A DNA stretch of 64,000 nt. It comes from Pseudomonas lundensis. GTDB taxonomy: Bacteria > Pseudomonadota > Gammaproteobacteria > Pseudomonadales > Pseudomonadaceae. The translations under genes and the position numbers were made by a program. Below are positions 29,240-36,977 of this stretch, in pieces. Position 1 is the first letter of the stretch. The number at the start of each line of letters is the position of its first letter. The notes beneath the pieces are model-generated. The model made no database searches, was not told the DNA's origin, and was given only the letters and a program-made list of their open reading frames with translations. The stretch covers positions 62,001-126,000 of the forward strand of contig NZ_NQKI01000005.1 in assembly GCF_002269125.1 (NCBI RefSeq). The letters are read 5' to 3'.

Positions 29240-29922
29240 GTGAGGCTCCGGGTAATCGCACCGAGCAACTGCTCTTCATCCAGCCAGCGCAGGCTGCGGG
29301 TTTTCCATTGCAAGACACCACGGGTGTAAATGGCGCTGGCGTGATCGCCCGACAGCGACGCAGCAGTGAGCACGCGTTCTTCAATCGTGTGAATGCCATC
29401 GACCTCGTCCACCGGCACCACCACCGGCCCGCCGGGTGCAGCCACAATCAGCATGCGAGGCATCACCCGCTGCGCGGTCGTCACACTCACTGTCGGGTCC
29501 AGCCCCAGCAACTCCACCAGCGACAGACAAGGCACCAGCGCGCCGCGCACATTGGCCACGCCCATCAGGGCACGGGAGCGTTGATGCGGCAGCGAATGAA
29601 TCGACTGCAAAGGCGCAACTTCATCCAGGCAGCGGGTCGCCAGCCCCAACCACTCGCCGCCCATGCGAAACACCACCAGCGAGCGGGTCGCATGGGCGTG
29701 TTCCAACGCCTGTGGCGCGGCAAATTCCTGCTCGTCCTGAACAAAGGCATAACGATCGAGCAAGCGCGTGGCGGCCGCCGCATACACGGCACAATTACGG
29801 CAATGAATGTGTTGGGGCAGCAACGGGCAGGATTTATCGCCGTACACGCCAATGCGGTTCCAACAATCATCAATCGTCTGGGCTTCGGTATGGATCAAAC
29901 TTTGGGCGGACAGACCGTTCAT
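29236..29922 (-). CDS. wspD: CheW-like coupling protein WspD
   Basis: One of two coupling proteins linking WspA to WspE. 228 residues: an N-terminal extension with a Cys-rich stretch (CPLLPQHIHCRNC, about residues 33-45) that could bind a metal, then a CheW domain (RSLVVFRMGGEWLGLATRCLDEV ... VRGALVPCLSLVELLG). The 4 bp overlaps with wspC and wspE show translational coupling. Confidence 0.93.
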   Translation of the reverse strand: MNGLSAQSLIHTEAQTIDDCWNRIGVYGDKSCPLLPQHIHCRNCAVYAAAATRLLDRYAFVQDEQEFAAPQALEHAHATRSLVVFRMGGEWLGLATRCLDEVAPLQSIHSLPHQRSRALMGVANVRGALVPCLSLVELLGLDPTVSVTTAQRVMPRMLIVAAPGGPVVVPVDEVDGIHTIEERVLTAASLSGDHASAIYTRGVLQWKTRSLRWLDEEQLLGAITRSLT

Positions 29923-31193
29923 GATTTGCGCTCACTGTGAAGGGCACGCTCGTTACGCGCAGCCCGGGCCTGCAAACGCTGGGCGCCGGCCACATCGCCC
30001 TGCGAGGCCAGCAACGCCGCCAAATGCGCCAGCGCCTCTGCATGTTGGGGTTCCAGGTACAACGCCTTGCGATAAAACCCTTGGGCCTGCGCGGTTTGAC
30101 CTTCGACATCGCTGAGCAGGCCCAACCAGTAAAACACCTGGGCTTGCGGGCCATGCTGGTGCAATGCCTGTTCGCACAAGGCGCGGGCTTCGCGGCTTTT
30201 GCCTTCATTGGCCAACCGCGCAATGGTCTCCAGCACGCCGTCAGCCTCCTGCACGGACGCATGCGCTGCCTGAATGGGCGGCGGTTGCGGGGTGAGCGGG
30301 CGCGCCGCAAATGGACGACTGACCGCCACCACGGGCAGCGGCAAGGGCCGAACCTGCGGTGTGCGTTCGACTTGGGTTGGCAACACGGCGGGCAGCGCTT
30401 GGCTGTGACAAAAGGCAAAAGATTGCGCAGCGCTGATCGAACGCATGCCCAGGCCGTGCAGCAAACTGCCCTCGGCCGGGCCGATAAACAGCACCCCGTC
30501 CAGACGCGTCATGCGCGTGAGGGCGTCCAGTGCCTGCTGTTGGGTGTTGAGGTCGAAATAAATCAACAAATTGCGGCAAAACACAAAGTCATAGGGCGGT
30601 TGACTCGCCGTCAGGGCCGGGTCCAGCACATTACCGACCTGAAAGTGGATCTGATTACGCACCCGCGCCGACACGTGATACCCATCCGCCTCGAGGGAAA
30701 AATGCCGCTCGCGAAAACTGATGTCCTGGCCGCGAAACGAATTCTTGCCATACACCGCACGCTGGGCGCGTTGAATCGAAAGCGGGCTGATGTCCAGCGC
30801 ATCGACCTTGAACTGATGCGCGGCAAACCCGGCGTCAAACATTGCCATCGCAATCGAATACGGCTCCTCGCCAGTGGAGCACGGCAGGCTCAACAGACGC
30901 AGCACCCGTGGACGCGTTTGCGCTGCCAGCCGCTCACGGGCCAGGCGCCCCAGCGTAGAAAAGGATTCGGGGTAACGAAAAAACCAGGTCTCGGGCACGA
31001 TCACAGACTCAATCAGCGCTTGCTGCTCGTCGGCCGAGGCATTGAGCCGCTGCCAATACTGATCGTGATCCTGCATGTTGAGCGCGGTGCAACGCTGGCG
31101 CACGGCCCGTTCAATAATCGCCGGGCCCACGGATGCCACATCAAGCCCGATGCGCCGTTTGAGGAAATCAAAAAACCGTTGATCGGCACTCAT
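29919..31193 (-). CDS. wspC: Methyltransferase WspC (CheR type) with TPR tail
   Basis: Methylates the WspA receptor using SAM. 424 residues: a CheR domain at about 1-270, with an N-terminal helical part (FFDFLKRRIGLDVASVGPAIIERAVRQR) and a SAM-binding fold (LRLLSLPCSTGEEPYSIAMAM, FCRNLLIYFD, LFIGPAEG); a proline-rich linker near 285-310; then TPR-like helices near 320-410 that probably mediate complex contacts. It overlaps wspB and wspD by 4 bp each. Confidence 0.94.
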   Translation of the reverse strand: MSADQRFFDFLKRRIGLDVASVGPAIIERAVRQRCTALNMQDHDQYWQRLNASADEQQALIESVIVPETWFFRYPESFSTLGRLARERLAAQTRPRVLRLLSLPCSTGEEPYSIAMAMFDAGFAAHQFKVDALDISPLSIQRAQRAVYGKNSFRGQDISFRERHFSLEADGYHVSARVRNQIHFQVGNVLDPALTASQPPYDFVFCRNLLIYFDLNTQQQALDALTRMTRLDGVLFIGPAEGSLLHGLGMRSISAAQSFAFCHSQALPAVLPTQVERTPQVRPLPLPVVAVSRPFAARPLTPQPPPIQAAHASVQEADGVLETIARLANEGKSREARALCEQALHQHGPQAQVFYWLGLLSDVEGQTAQAQGFYRKALYLEPQHAEALAHLAALLASQGDVAGAQRLQARAARNERALHSERKS

Positions 31194-31708
31194 GGGCGGG
31201 CCTGCCGGGTCGCGTCGAGGCTCTGCTCGGGGAACAACAACAACCCGCGCACGGCAGGCGTCAGCAACTCATCCACGCGAATCCACTGCAACAGGCCGTC
31301 CTTGTCTTTGCGCACCGGTCCCAAATACGGCGCCTCGCGGTTATCCAACCCGTACGGCTGAAAGTCCGCCGGGTCACAGCGCAGGGTTTCACTGGCCTGT
31401 TCCAGCACCAGCCCCAGCAAGTGACCGTGATGGCGCACCAACACCAACCGCGTGCTGGTGCGGGCCACGGCGGGTTGGCCGAACGTCATGGCACTGACAT
31501 CAATCACCGGCACCATGTGCCCGCGATGAGCAAACACCCCGGCCACCCACGCGGGGGCGTGGGCAATGGGCTTGAGCGGTAAACGCGGCAACACCTCCAC
31601 CACGTCAACCGCCTGCAGGGCATAGCGTTCAGTGCCGATAAAAAACACCAAAAACAGGCAATGCTTCGACGCCTTGACGGCTTCGCGCGGCGCGAGAGGA
31701 GCACTCAT
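31190..31708 (-). CDS. wspB: CheW-like coupling protein WspB
   Basis: A second coupling protein, 172 residues, essentially a single CheW domain: CLFLVFFIGTERYALQAVDVVEVLPRL, PAWVAGVFAHRGHMVPVIDVSAM, and LVLVRHHGHLLGLVLEQASE. The start codon shares one base with the wspA stop (TGATG), and the stop overlaps the wspC start, so expression is translationally coupled. Confidence 0.93.
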   Translation of the reverse strand: MSAPLAPREAVKASKHCLFLVFFIGTERYALQAVDVVEVLPRLPLKPIAHAPAWVAGVFAHRGHMVPVIDVSAMTFGQPAVARTSTRLVLVRHHGHLLGLVLEQASETLRCDPADFQPYGLDNREAPYLGPVRKDKDGLLQWIRVDELLTPAVRGLLLFPEQSLDATRQARP

Positions 31709-33330
31709 CAGACTTTGAAACGCGACACGCCGCTGCGCAGCCCGACCGCCACCTGACTCAACTCATCAATGGCAAAGCTGGCCTGACGCAGGGACTCAAC
31801 CGTCTGGCTGCTGGCATCCCCCAATTGCACCAACGCGTGGTTAATTTGCTCGGCGCCGGTGGCCTGGGCCTGCATGCCTTCGTTGACCATCAACACCCGC
31901 GGCGCCAGCGCCTGAACCTGATGAATGATCTGCGACAACTGCTCGCCCACCTGCTGCACCTCCGACATGCCGCGGCGCACCTCTTCGGAGAACTTGTCCA
32001 TGCCCATCACCCCGGCCGACACCGCCGACTGAATCTCGCGCACCATCTGCTCGATGTCATAGGTGGCCACGGCGGTCTGATCCGCCAGACGACGCACTTC
32101 CGTCGCGACCACGGCAAACCCGCGCCCGTACTCACCGGCCTTCTCGGCTTCAATCGCAGCGTTGAGTGACAGCAAGTTGGTCTGATCGGCCACCTTCACG
32201 ATGGTCACCACCACCTGATTAATATTGCCGGCCTTCTCATTCAGAATCGCCAGCTTGGCGTTCACCAGATCGGCGGCGCCCATGACCGAATGCATGGTGT
32301 CTTCCATACGTGCCAGCCCTTGTTGGCCGGAACCGGCCAAAATCGACGCCTGATCCGCCGCCGACGTCACCTCAGTCATGGTGCGCACCAGATCCCGGGA
32401 CGTGGCCGCGATTTCGCGGGACGTCGCGCCGATTTCCGTGGTAGTGGCGGCGGTTTCAGTGGCCGTGGCCTGTTGCTGCTTGGACGTGGCGGCAATCTCG
32501 GTCACCGACGTGGTGACCTGCACCGAAGAACGCTGCGCCTGCGACACCAGCGCCGTCAGCTCGGCCATCATGTCGTTGAAGCCCGTTTCGACGGCACCGA
32601 ACTCGTCTTTACGCTCAAGGTTCAGGCGCTTGCTCAAATCCCCGGAACGCATGACTTCAAGGATCGACACAATGCGCTGCATCGGCGACATGATAGAACG
32701 CAATAACAGGAAGCCCAGCAGCCCCGCCGCCAGCACCGCAATCGCCAGCGAAATCAACATACTGGCCTTGGCCGTCAACACCGCAACGGAAATGTTGTTA
32801 CTGGCCCGGATAGCGGCGTTCTGGTTTTCTTGAATCACCTTGTTGAGCTGCTGACGACCGGCACTCCAATTGGGGGTCAATTGTGCGTTCAACAGGCTGC
32901 GAGCCTGCGGCATGTCGTTCTTTTCAAACAGCCCGAGAACCGCGTCCAGCGACTGGTCGTACTTTTTATGAAGCGCGACAAAGTCTTCATACAGCGACTT
33001 GTCTGCGTCACCGCTGATGGTGGCGCTGTAACCGGCGAGTTCTTTTTCAAGACGGGTTTCGTAGGAGGTGTAGAGCTCTTTTTCGTCCTTGGTCAGGGGA
33101 CGGCCCTCGCCTTCGTTCATCAGGTGCAGGGTTTGCACGTAACTGTCGACCCAGGCACTGCGGATCATGGAGCTGTGGTACAGGCCCGGGATCGAGTCGG
33201 TGCGGACTTTGTCTTCACTGGTTTCGATTTTGACCAAGCGTGAATACGCCGCGACGATCATCAACAGCATGATGGCAATGATTACGGCAAAGCTCGCCAA
33301 GATGCGTTGGCGTAACGTCCAGTTCTTCAC
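31708..33330 (-). CDS. wspA: Surface-sensing methyl-accepting receptor WspA
   Basis: The membrane receptor of the Wsp system, 540 residues. Membrane helix 1 spans about 10-30, a helical periplasmic domain about 31-185, helix 2 about 187-210, then HAMP and a long cytoplasmic coiled coil with the signalling tip IEAEKAGEYGRGFAVVATEVRRLAD. The start is GTG at 33330 preceded by GAGGA. It heads the wspABCDEF operon, whose genes overlap by 1 or 4 bp throughout, followed by wspR. The promoter must lie in the 150 bp to its right. Confidence 0.95.
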   Translation of the reverse strand: MKNWTLRQRILASFAVIIAIMLLMIVAAYSRLVKIETSEDKVRTDSIPGLYHSSMIRSAWVDSYVQTLHLMNEGEGRPLTKDEKELYTSYETRLEKELAGYSATISGDADKSLYEDFVALHKKYDQSLDAVLGLFEKNDMPQARSLLNAQLTPNWSAGRQQLNKVIQENQNAAIRASNNISVAVLTAKASMLISLAIAVLAAGLLGFLLLRSIMSPMQRIVSILEVMRSGDLSKRLNLERKDEFGAVETGFNDMMAELTALVSQAQRSSVQVTTSVTEIAATSKQQQATATETAATTTEIGATSREIAATSRDLVRTMTEVTSAADQASILAGSGQQGLARMEDTMHSVMGAADLVNAKLAILNEKAGNINQVVVTIVKVADQTNLLSLNAAIEAEKAGEYGRGFAVVATEVRRLADQTAVATYDIEQMVREIQSAVSAGVMGMDKFSEEVRRGMSEVQQVGEQLSQIIHQVQALAPRVLMVNEGMQAQATGAEQINHALVQLGDASSQTVESLRQASFAIDELSQVAVGLRSGVSRFKV

Positions 33331-33482
33331 AGTCGATCCTCGGGGTGCCGTTGAAATGTGGGGGAGTATAGCCGAGGGTTAGGGAGGATTCGTACGGGGT
33401 TTGAGACCGATCTCACATCGATTAGCTAAAAAACTTACTCGGTAATGCATCTGCTTTAGTGGCAAGACACACCGAGGTCTTT

Positions 33483-33523
33483 CTTGATCTTGATCTTGAT
33501 CTTGATCTTGATCTTGATCTTGA
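33483..33523. repeat. Hexanucleotide tandem repeat (CTTGAT, 6.8 copies)
   Basis: Six perfect CTTGAT units plus five bases of a seventh. It is immediately left of the structured repeat. Such tracts can change copy number by slippage; here it is intergenic, about 150 bp upstream of wspA. Confidence 0.95.
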
Positions 33524-33554
33524 AAAGTTTCCCTGCCGCCACACGATCGCACGC

Positions 33555-33790
33555 ACACCGCAAAGGCCCCTCACAGCAGGCTGAACGCAGGTGCTGTTGC
33601 GGGGGTGGGTCGGCAGGAGCCGAGCCAGCCGTGCTGGGCCATGGATGGCCCGTCACGGCGTGCCCCCGCAACAGTGCCGGAGTGAAGGCACCGTCGAGCC
33701 TGAGCGAGGCGGCCGTATGGCAGGGCAAGGACCTTTTGCTTACTTTTGGGGCTGTTTGCCAAAAGTGAGCCGCCGTAAGGGCGGAACCCG
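33555..33790 (+). repeat. Structured intergenic repeat, left copy
   Basis: A roughly 235 bp element, about three-quarters identical by eye to the inverted copy at 33885-34117. It folds into nested hairpins: a 12 bp stem 33594-33605/33663-33674, an inner stem CCGTG/CACGG (33629-33633/33654-33658) holding GGGCCA/TGGCCC (33636-33641/33646-33651), and a terminal hairpin CCGCC/GGCGG (33770-33774/33780-33784). It resembles a dispersed intergenic repeat common in P. fluorescens-group genomes; I cannot assign the published family. Confidence 0.8.
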
Positions 33791-33812
33791 TAGAAGGCCT
33801 TCACACATCCAA

Positions 33813-33859
33813 CGGATATGTACACAGTTGCTTTAACAGGAACAGGGCGTACATATCCG
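33813..33859. repeat. Central inverted repeat between the two structured copies
   Basis: CGGATATGTAC (33813-33823) and GTACATATCCG (33849-33859) are perfect 11 bp reverse complements around 25 bp. This motif often sits at the edge of this repeat class, so each half probably belongs to one copy. Confidence 0.85.
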
Positions 33860-33884
33860 GCATCAGCGCCTAACTGGATGATTG

Positions 33885-34117
33885 GTTTCGCTCTTACAGC
33901 GAGTCCCTTTTGTCAAACAGCCACAAAAGGAACCAAAAAGGCCTTGCCCTGCCATACGGCCGCCTCGCCTAGGCTCGCCGGTGCCCTCGCTCCGGCGATA
34001 TAACGGGGGCACGCCGTGACGGGCCATCCATGGCCCAACACGGCTGTCTCGGCTTCCTGCCTCGTCACCCCCGTCATACCGCCTGCGCTCGGCCTTCTGT
34101 GAGGGGCCTTTGCGGTG
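33885..34117 (-). repeat. Structured intergenic repeat, right (inverted) copy
   Basis: The reverse complement aligns along its whole length with the left copy. The terminal hairpin is TCGCT/AGCGA (33888-33892/33898-33902) where the left copy has CCGCC/GGCGG: two base pairs changed on both sides with pairing kept. The inner GGGCCA/TGGCCC hairpin is identical. Together the two copies can also form one very large cruciform. Confidence 0.8.
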
Positions 34118-34188
34118 TTCTCACGTTTGAGTGGCGGCAGTAAAAGACCTTCTGCGGTGTTCCCAGGGTTGAGTGGTAGCAGTAAAAC
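34111..34188. repeat. Two direct 36 bp repeats (42 bp period)
   Basis: 34111-34146 and 34153-34188 both read TGCGGTGTTC, then a variable hexamer, then a TTGAGTGG core and GCAGTAAAA. They overlap the outer edge of the right structured repeat. Confidence 0.8.
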
Positions 34189-34229
34189 GGGTTGGGAGAT
34201 CGCGTTTAAAAAACGCCGTCTGGAAAGAC

Positions 34230-34499
34230 TCAACTCGGCTGCAAGCGCCACCCCAACACGTTGAGCAAATCACACCCGTCACGCAACAACACTGCTGCGG
34301 TGGCTGCCAGATGCTTGAGGTCAACCGCATCCGCCTCCTGCACCTCGCGGCTGGAAAAGGTTTCCATCAATTGGGTAACCGCCAGCACACGGGCCGTGGC
34401 ATTGGCATGCAACACATCAAGCGGGGCGTTTCGGTCAATCAATAAGGCGGGGATCGTGCAGTCGATGGCTGTTAGCGGGATATATGGGGAATGGCTCAT
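34230..34499 (-). CDS. Small conserved Pseudomonas protein
   Basis: An 89-residue protein starting MSHSPYIPLTAIDCTIPALLID. AAGGA lies 7 bp upstream of the ATG at 34499, so I prefer this to an in-frame ATG 48 bp further out. The C-terminal half is helical (LKHLAATAAVLLRDGCDLLNVLGWRL). No signal peptide or membrane helix. It looks like the small repeat-rich families that are abundant in Pseudomonas (several DUFs of this size exist), but I cannot name one. It is transcribed toward the repeat region and stands alone. Confidence 0.6.
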   Translation of the reverse strand: MSHSPYIPLTAIDCTIPALLIDRNAPLDVLHANATARVLAVTQLMETFSSREVQEADAVDLKHLAATAAVLLRDGCDLLNVLGWRLQPS

Positions 34500-34855
34500 G
34501 AGTGATTCCTTAAATTTCGTATTCAAGTCACCCTCTTCCGTCGCCAAACGAAAGCAGGTGGCCGCTGTACGCAGGTTGGCGAACCGGTAAATTTAAGAAA
34601 ACCCGGCAGATCCGAAGATCTCCCACGCACAGCAGCCATATAGCATCGCGATGCAAAATACACGCTTTGCCAAAGACAACAACTGCCCTTCGAAAATTAT
34701 CTGTCCAGATCGCCAAACCCGGTCGCCCCGAGGGGCGAGCGCAGACTATAGGCGTGACCGAACAACCTCATCAATCAGCAAACCTGTACGAAACCTCCCG
34801 CAATTACGTGCGTACAAATCGTAGTGCGACGTCACGCCCGTGCAGCACACGGCGG
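34500..34855. other. Intergenic region between the small protein and the DUF533 gene
   Basis: About 355 bp without a convincing gene. A perfect 7 bp hairpin TCGCCCC/GGGGCGA (34723-34729/34732-34738) lies mid-way. The promoter of the 34230-34499 gene should be in the left part. Nothing else recognised. Confidence 0.4.
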
Positions 34856-35572
34856 CTAGGCCGCCTGGTGAACCTGACTTTCCAGCTCAGCCTTGAGCCC
34901 CGGCTCCAGCTTGAGCTGTTTGGCCAGTTCGTCCAGGTAGGCACGCTCCATGAAGTGTTCTTCGTCCACCAGCATCACGCTGGCGATGTACATTTCGGCC
35001 GCCATTTCCGGGGTGCTTGCCGCACGTGCCACTTCGGCCGGGTCCAGCGGTTTGTTCAGTTCGGCTTTTAACCAGTCCTGCAAACCCGAGTCGCCACTGA
35101 TTTTGTGAAACTCGCCTTCGATCAATTCACGCTCACGGTCGTCGATGTGGCCATCGGCTTTGGCCGCCGCGACCAGCGCCTTGAGGATGGCCTGGCTGTG
35201 CTGTTCAACTTGCACGGGCGGGATGCGGTCGATGGTTTGCGGTTCGGTTTGCGGCGCGGTGCCTTGGCTGGCCTGCCAGTTGCCGTAGGCTTTGTAGGCT
35301 AATACGCCCAGCGCCGCCAAGCCGCCGTAGGTGATGGCTTTGCCGCCGATTTTGCGCGCGCTTTTGTTGCCCAGCAGCAGGCCCATGGCTCCAGCCGCCA
35401 AGGCGCCGCCGCCCGCCCCCGAAAGCAGGCTGCCTAGCCCGCCCGATCCACCGAGCAATCCGCCAAGTGCGCCTTTGTCGGCACCCGCGCCGGGTTTTGC
35501 AGCACCCGTTTTGTTTTGCAATAACTCTTGGCCAGACTTGAGTAACTGATCGAGCAATCCACGCGTATTCAT
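34856..35572 (-). CDS. DUF533 (YebE-family) protein
   Basis: A 238-residue protein of the YebE/DUF533 type. A glycine-rich segment (about 33-85, GGLLGGSGGLGSLLSGAGGG...) may insert in or associate with the membrane and includes AITYGGLAALGVLAYKAY; after a short linker the C-terminal half is a TerB-like helical domain with VAAAKADGHIDDREREL and ASVMLVDEEHFMERAYL. Function unknown; relatives are induced by envelope stress in enterics. It stands alone. Confidence 0.85.
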   Translation of the reverse strand: MNTRGLLDQLLKSGQELLQNKTGAAKPGAGADKGALGGLLGGSGGLGSLLSGAGGGALAAGAMGLLLGNKSARKIGGKAITYGGLAALGVLAYKAYGNWQASQGTAPQTEPQTIDRIPPVQVEQHSQAILKALVAAAKADGHIDDRERELIEGEFHKISGDSGLQDWLKAELNKPLDPAEVARAASTPEMAAEMYIASVMLVDEEHFMERAYLDELAKQLKLEPGLKAELESQVHQAA

Positions 35573-35708
35573 ACACAGCCTCTAGCAACAGGGTTGGGGG
35601 AGTCAGCAGGCCGACAGAGTAGTTCGCGGCCACGCAACGCAGTCAGTTGGTTTGCTTCCAGATGTTGCGCCAAGCTTGCCAAACCTACATTAATTGAACC
35701 TGAAGACG

Positions 35709-35746
35709 GCCCGGCACTACCCGCGCAGGCGCGGGGTGGGCCGGGC
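35709..35746. terminator. Long GC-rich hairpin after the old yellow enzyme gene
   Basis: GCCCGGC (35709-35715) pairs with GCCGGGC (35740-35746), enclosing ACCCGCGC/GCGCGGGGT. It lies 5 bp beyond the stop of the gene at 35752. No T-run follows, so it may end or stabilise the transcript. Confidence 0.5.
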
Positions 35747-35751
35747 TGGGT

Positions 35752-36858
35752 TCATTCGCGCAGGTCTGATTCGTGAATGGGTTGATCGCGATGGGTGGCG
35801 CGCTGGTATTGCGCAGGCCAGGTCGCCTGTTTGCCGCCCAGGTCGTCATCGGCATGCAGCGGCCAGTAAGGGTCGCGCAGCAGTTCGCGGGCCAGCAGGA
35901 TCAGGTCGGCCTGGCCGGTGCGCAGGATGTGTTCGGCCTGCGCTGGTTCGGTAATCATGCCGACCGTGCCGGTGGCGATGCCCGATTCTTTGCGGATGCT
36001 TTCGGCAAAGCGGGTCTGATAACCCGGCCCGACGGGGATTTCGGCGTTGGCCGATGTGCCCCCCGAAGACACGTCGATCAGGTCGACACCCAACGCTTTG
36101 AGCCGCCGCGCCAGTTCGACGGTTTCGTCGGGGTTCCAGCCGTCTTCTACCCAGTCGGTGGCCGATACCCTGACGAACAGGGGCAGTTCTTGCGGCCACA
36201 CTTCACGCACCGCCTCGGTCACTTGCAGCACCAAACGAATGCGGTTTTCGAACGAACCGCCGTATTGATCGCGGCGCTGGTTGCTCAACGGCGAGAGAAA
36301 TTGATGCAGCAAGTAGCCGTGAGCAGCGTGGACTTCAACCACCGAAAACCCGGCTTCAAGCGCGCGTTTGGCGGCGCCGGCAAAGGCCTGGATGACGTCC
36401 TGGATCTGGCTTTCGTCCAGTTGCGTGGGCACGGTGTGGCGTGGGTCAAAGGCGATGGGCGATGGCCCGACCGGCACCCAGCCGCCGTCTTCCACCTTGA
36501 TGCTGCCTTGTTTGCCTAACCACGGCCGCCAGGTGCTGGCCTTACGCCCGGCGTGGGCCAACTGGATGCCAGCGACGGCGCCTTGGGCGCGAATAAAGCG
36601 GGTGATGCGTTGCAGCGGTTCGATCTGTTGGTCATTCCACAGGCCGAGGTCTTGCGGCGTGATGCGACCATCGGCCGTGACAGCGGTGGCTTCGGTGAAA
36701 ATCAGCCCGGCACCGCCCACGGCGCGGCTGCCCAAGTGGACCAAGTGCCAGTCGTTGGCCAACCCGTCAACACTGGAGTACTGGCACATGGGCGACACCG
36801 CAATGCGGTTCAAGAAGGTCAGTTGGCGCAGGGAATAGGGTTCAAGCAGCAGGCTCAT
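35752..36858 (-). CDS. Old yellow enzyme family NADH:flavin oxidoreductase (YqjM/XenA class)
   Basis: An FMN-dependent ene-reductase of the class II (YqjM/XenA-like) OYE group, 368 residues. The TIM barrel shows RIAVSPMCQYSS with the conserved Cys near residue 25 that tunes FMN, IQLAHAGRKAS, the substrate-binding pair His-His in VEVHAAHGYLLHQFLSPLSN, YGGSFENRIRL, and a phosphate-binding end DLILLARELLRDPYWP. It reduces activated C=C bonds; physiological substrate unknown. A homologue of the same length lies near recJ in P. aeruginosa. recJ is upstream on the same strand, 119 bp away. Confidence 0.9.
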   Translation of the reverse strand: MSLLLEPYSLRQLTFLNRIAVSPMCQYSSVDGLANDWHLVHLGSRAVGGAGLIFTEATAVTADGRITPQDLGLWNDQQIEPLQRITRFIRAQGAVAGIQLAHAGRKASTWRPWLGKQGSIKVEDGGWVPVGPSPIAFDPRHTVPTQLDESQIQDVIQAFAGAAKRALEAGFSVVEVHAAHGYLLHQFLSPLSNQRRDQYGGSFENRIRLVLQVTEAVREVWPQELPLFVRVSATDWVEDGWNPDETVELARRLKALGVDLIDVSSGGTSANAEIPVGPGYQTRFAESIRKESGIATGTVGMITEPAQAEHILRTGQADLILLARELLRDPYWPLHADDDLGGKQATWPAQYQRATHRDQPIHESDLRE

Positions 36859-36977
36859 GGGTCACCTCTCATGTCAGTGGGCAAGCTCCAGACGGCTTGA
36901 CGTCGGTTTGCCGACCAAGCTCTACCCAGAGATTAGTCGACAACACTGAAAGAGGTGGGGTTCAAATCCGCCGTGGC

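Larger units (their letters stand above)
33331..34229. other. Gene-free, repeat-rich interval upstream of wspA
   Basis: About 900 bp with no credible gene. From left to right: about 150 bp that should hold the wspA promoter, a TTGATC hexamer tract, two inverted copies of a structured repeat with a central short inverted repeat, and two direct 36 bp repeats. Open frames inside it are by-products of the GC-rich hairpin sequence. Confidence 0.75.

Noticed and set aside
33483..34188. CRISPR-like array
   Set aside because: There are only tandem hexamers without spacers, two direct repeats, and an inverted pair; no regular repeat-spacer pattern and no cas genes.
33484..34251. Several open frames of 60-112 codons inside the repeat region
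   Set aside because: They read through hairpins and the hexamer tract, give low-complexity peptides and occur on both strands of the same repeats.
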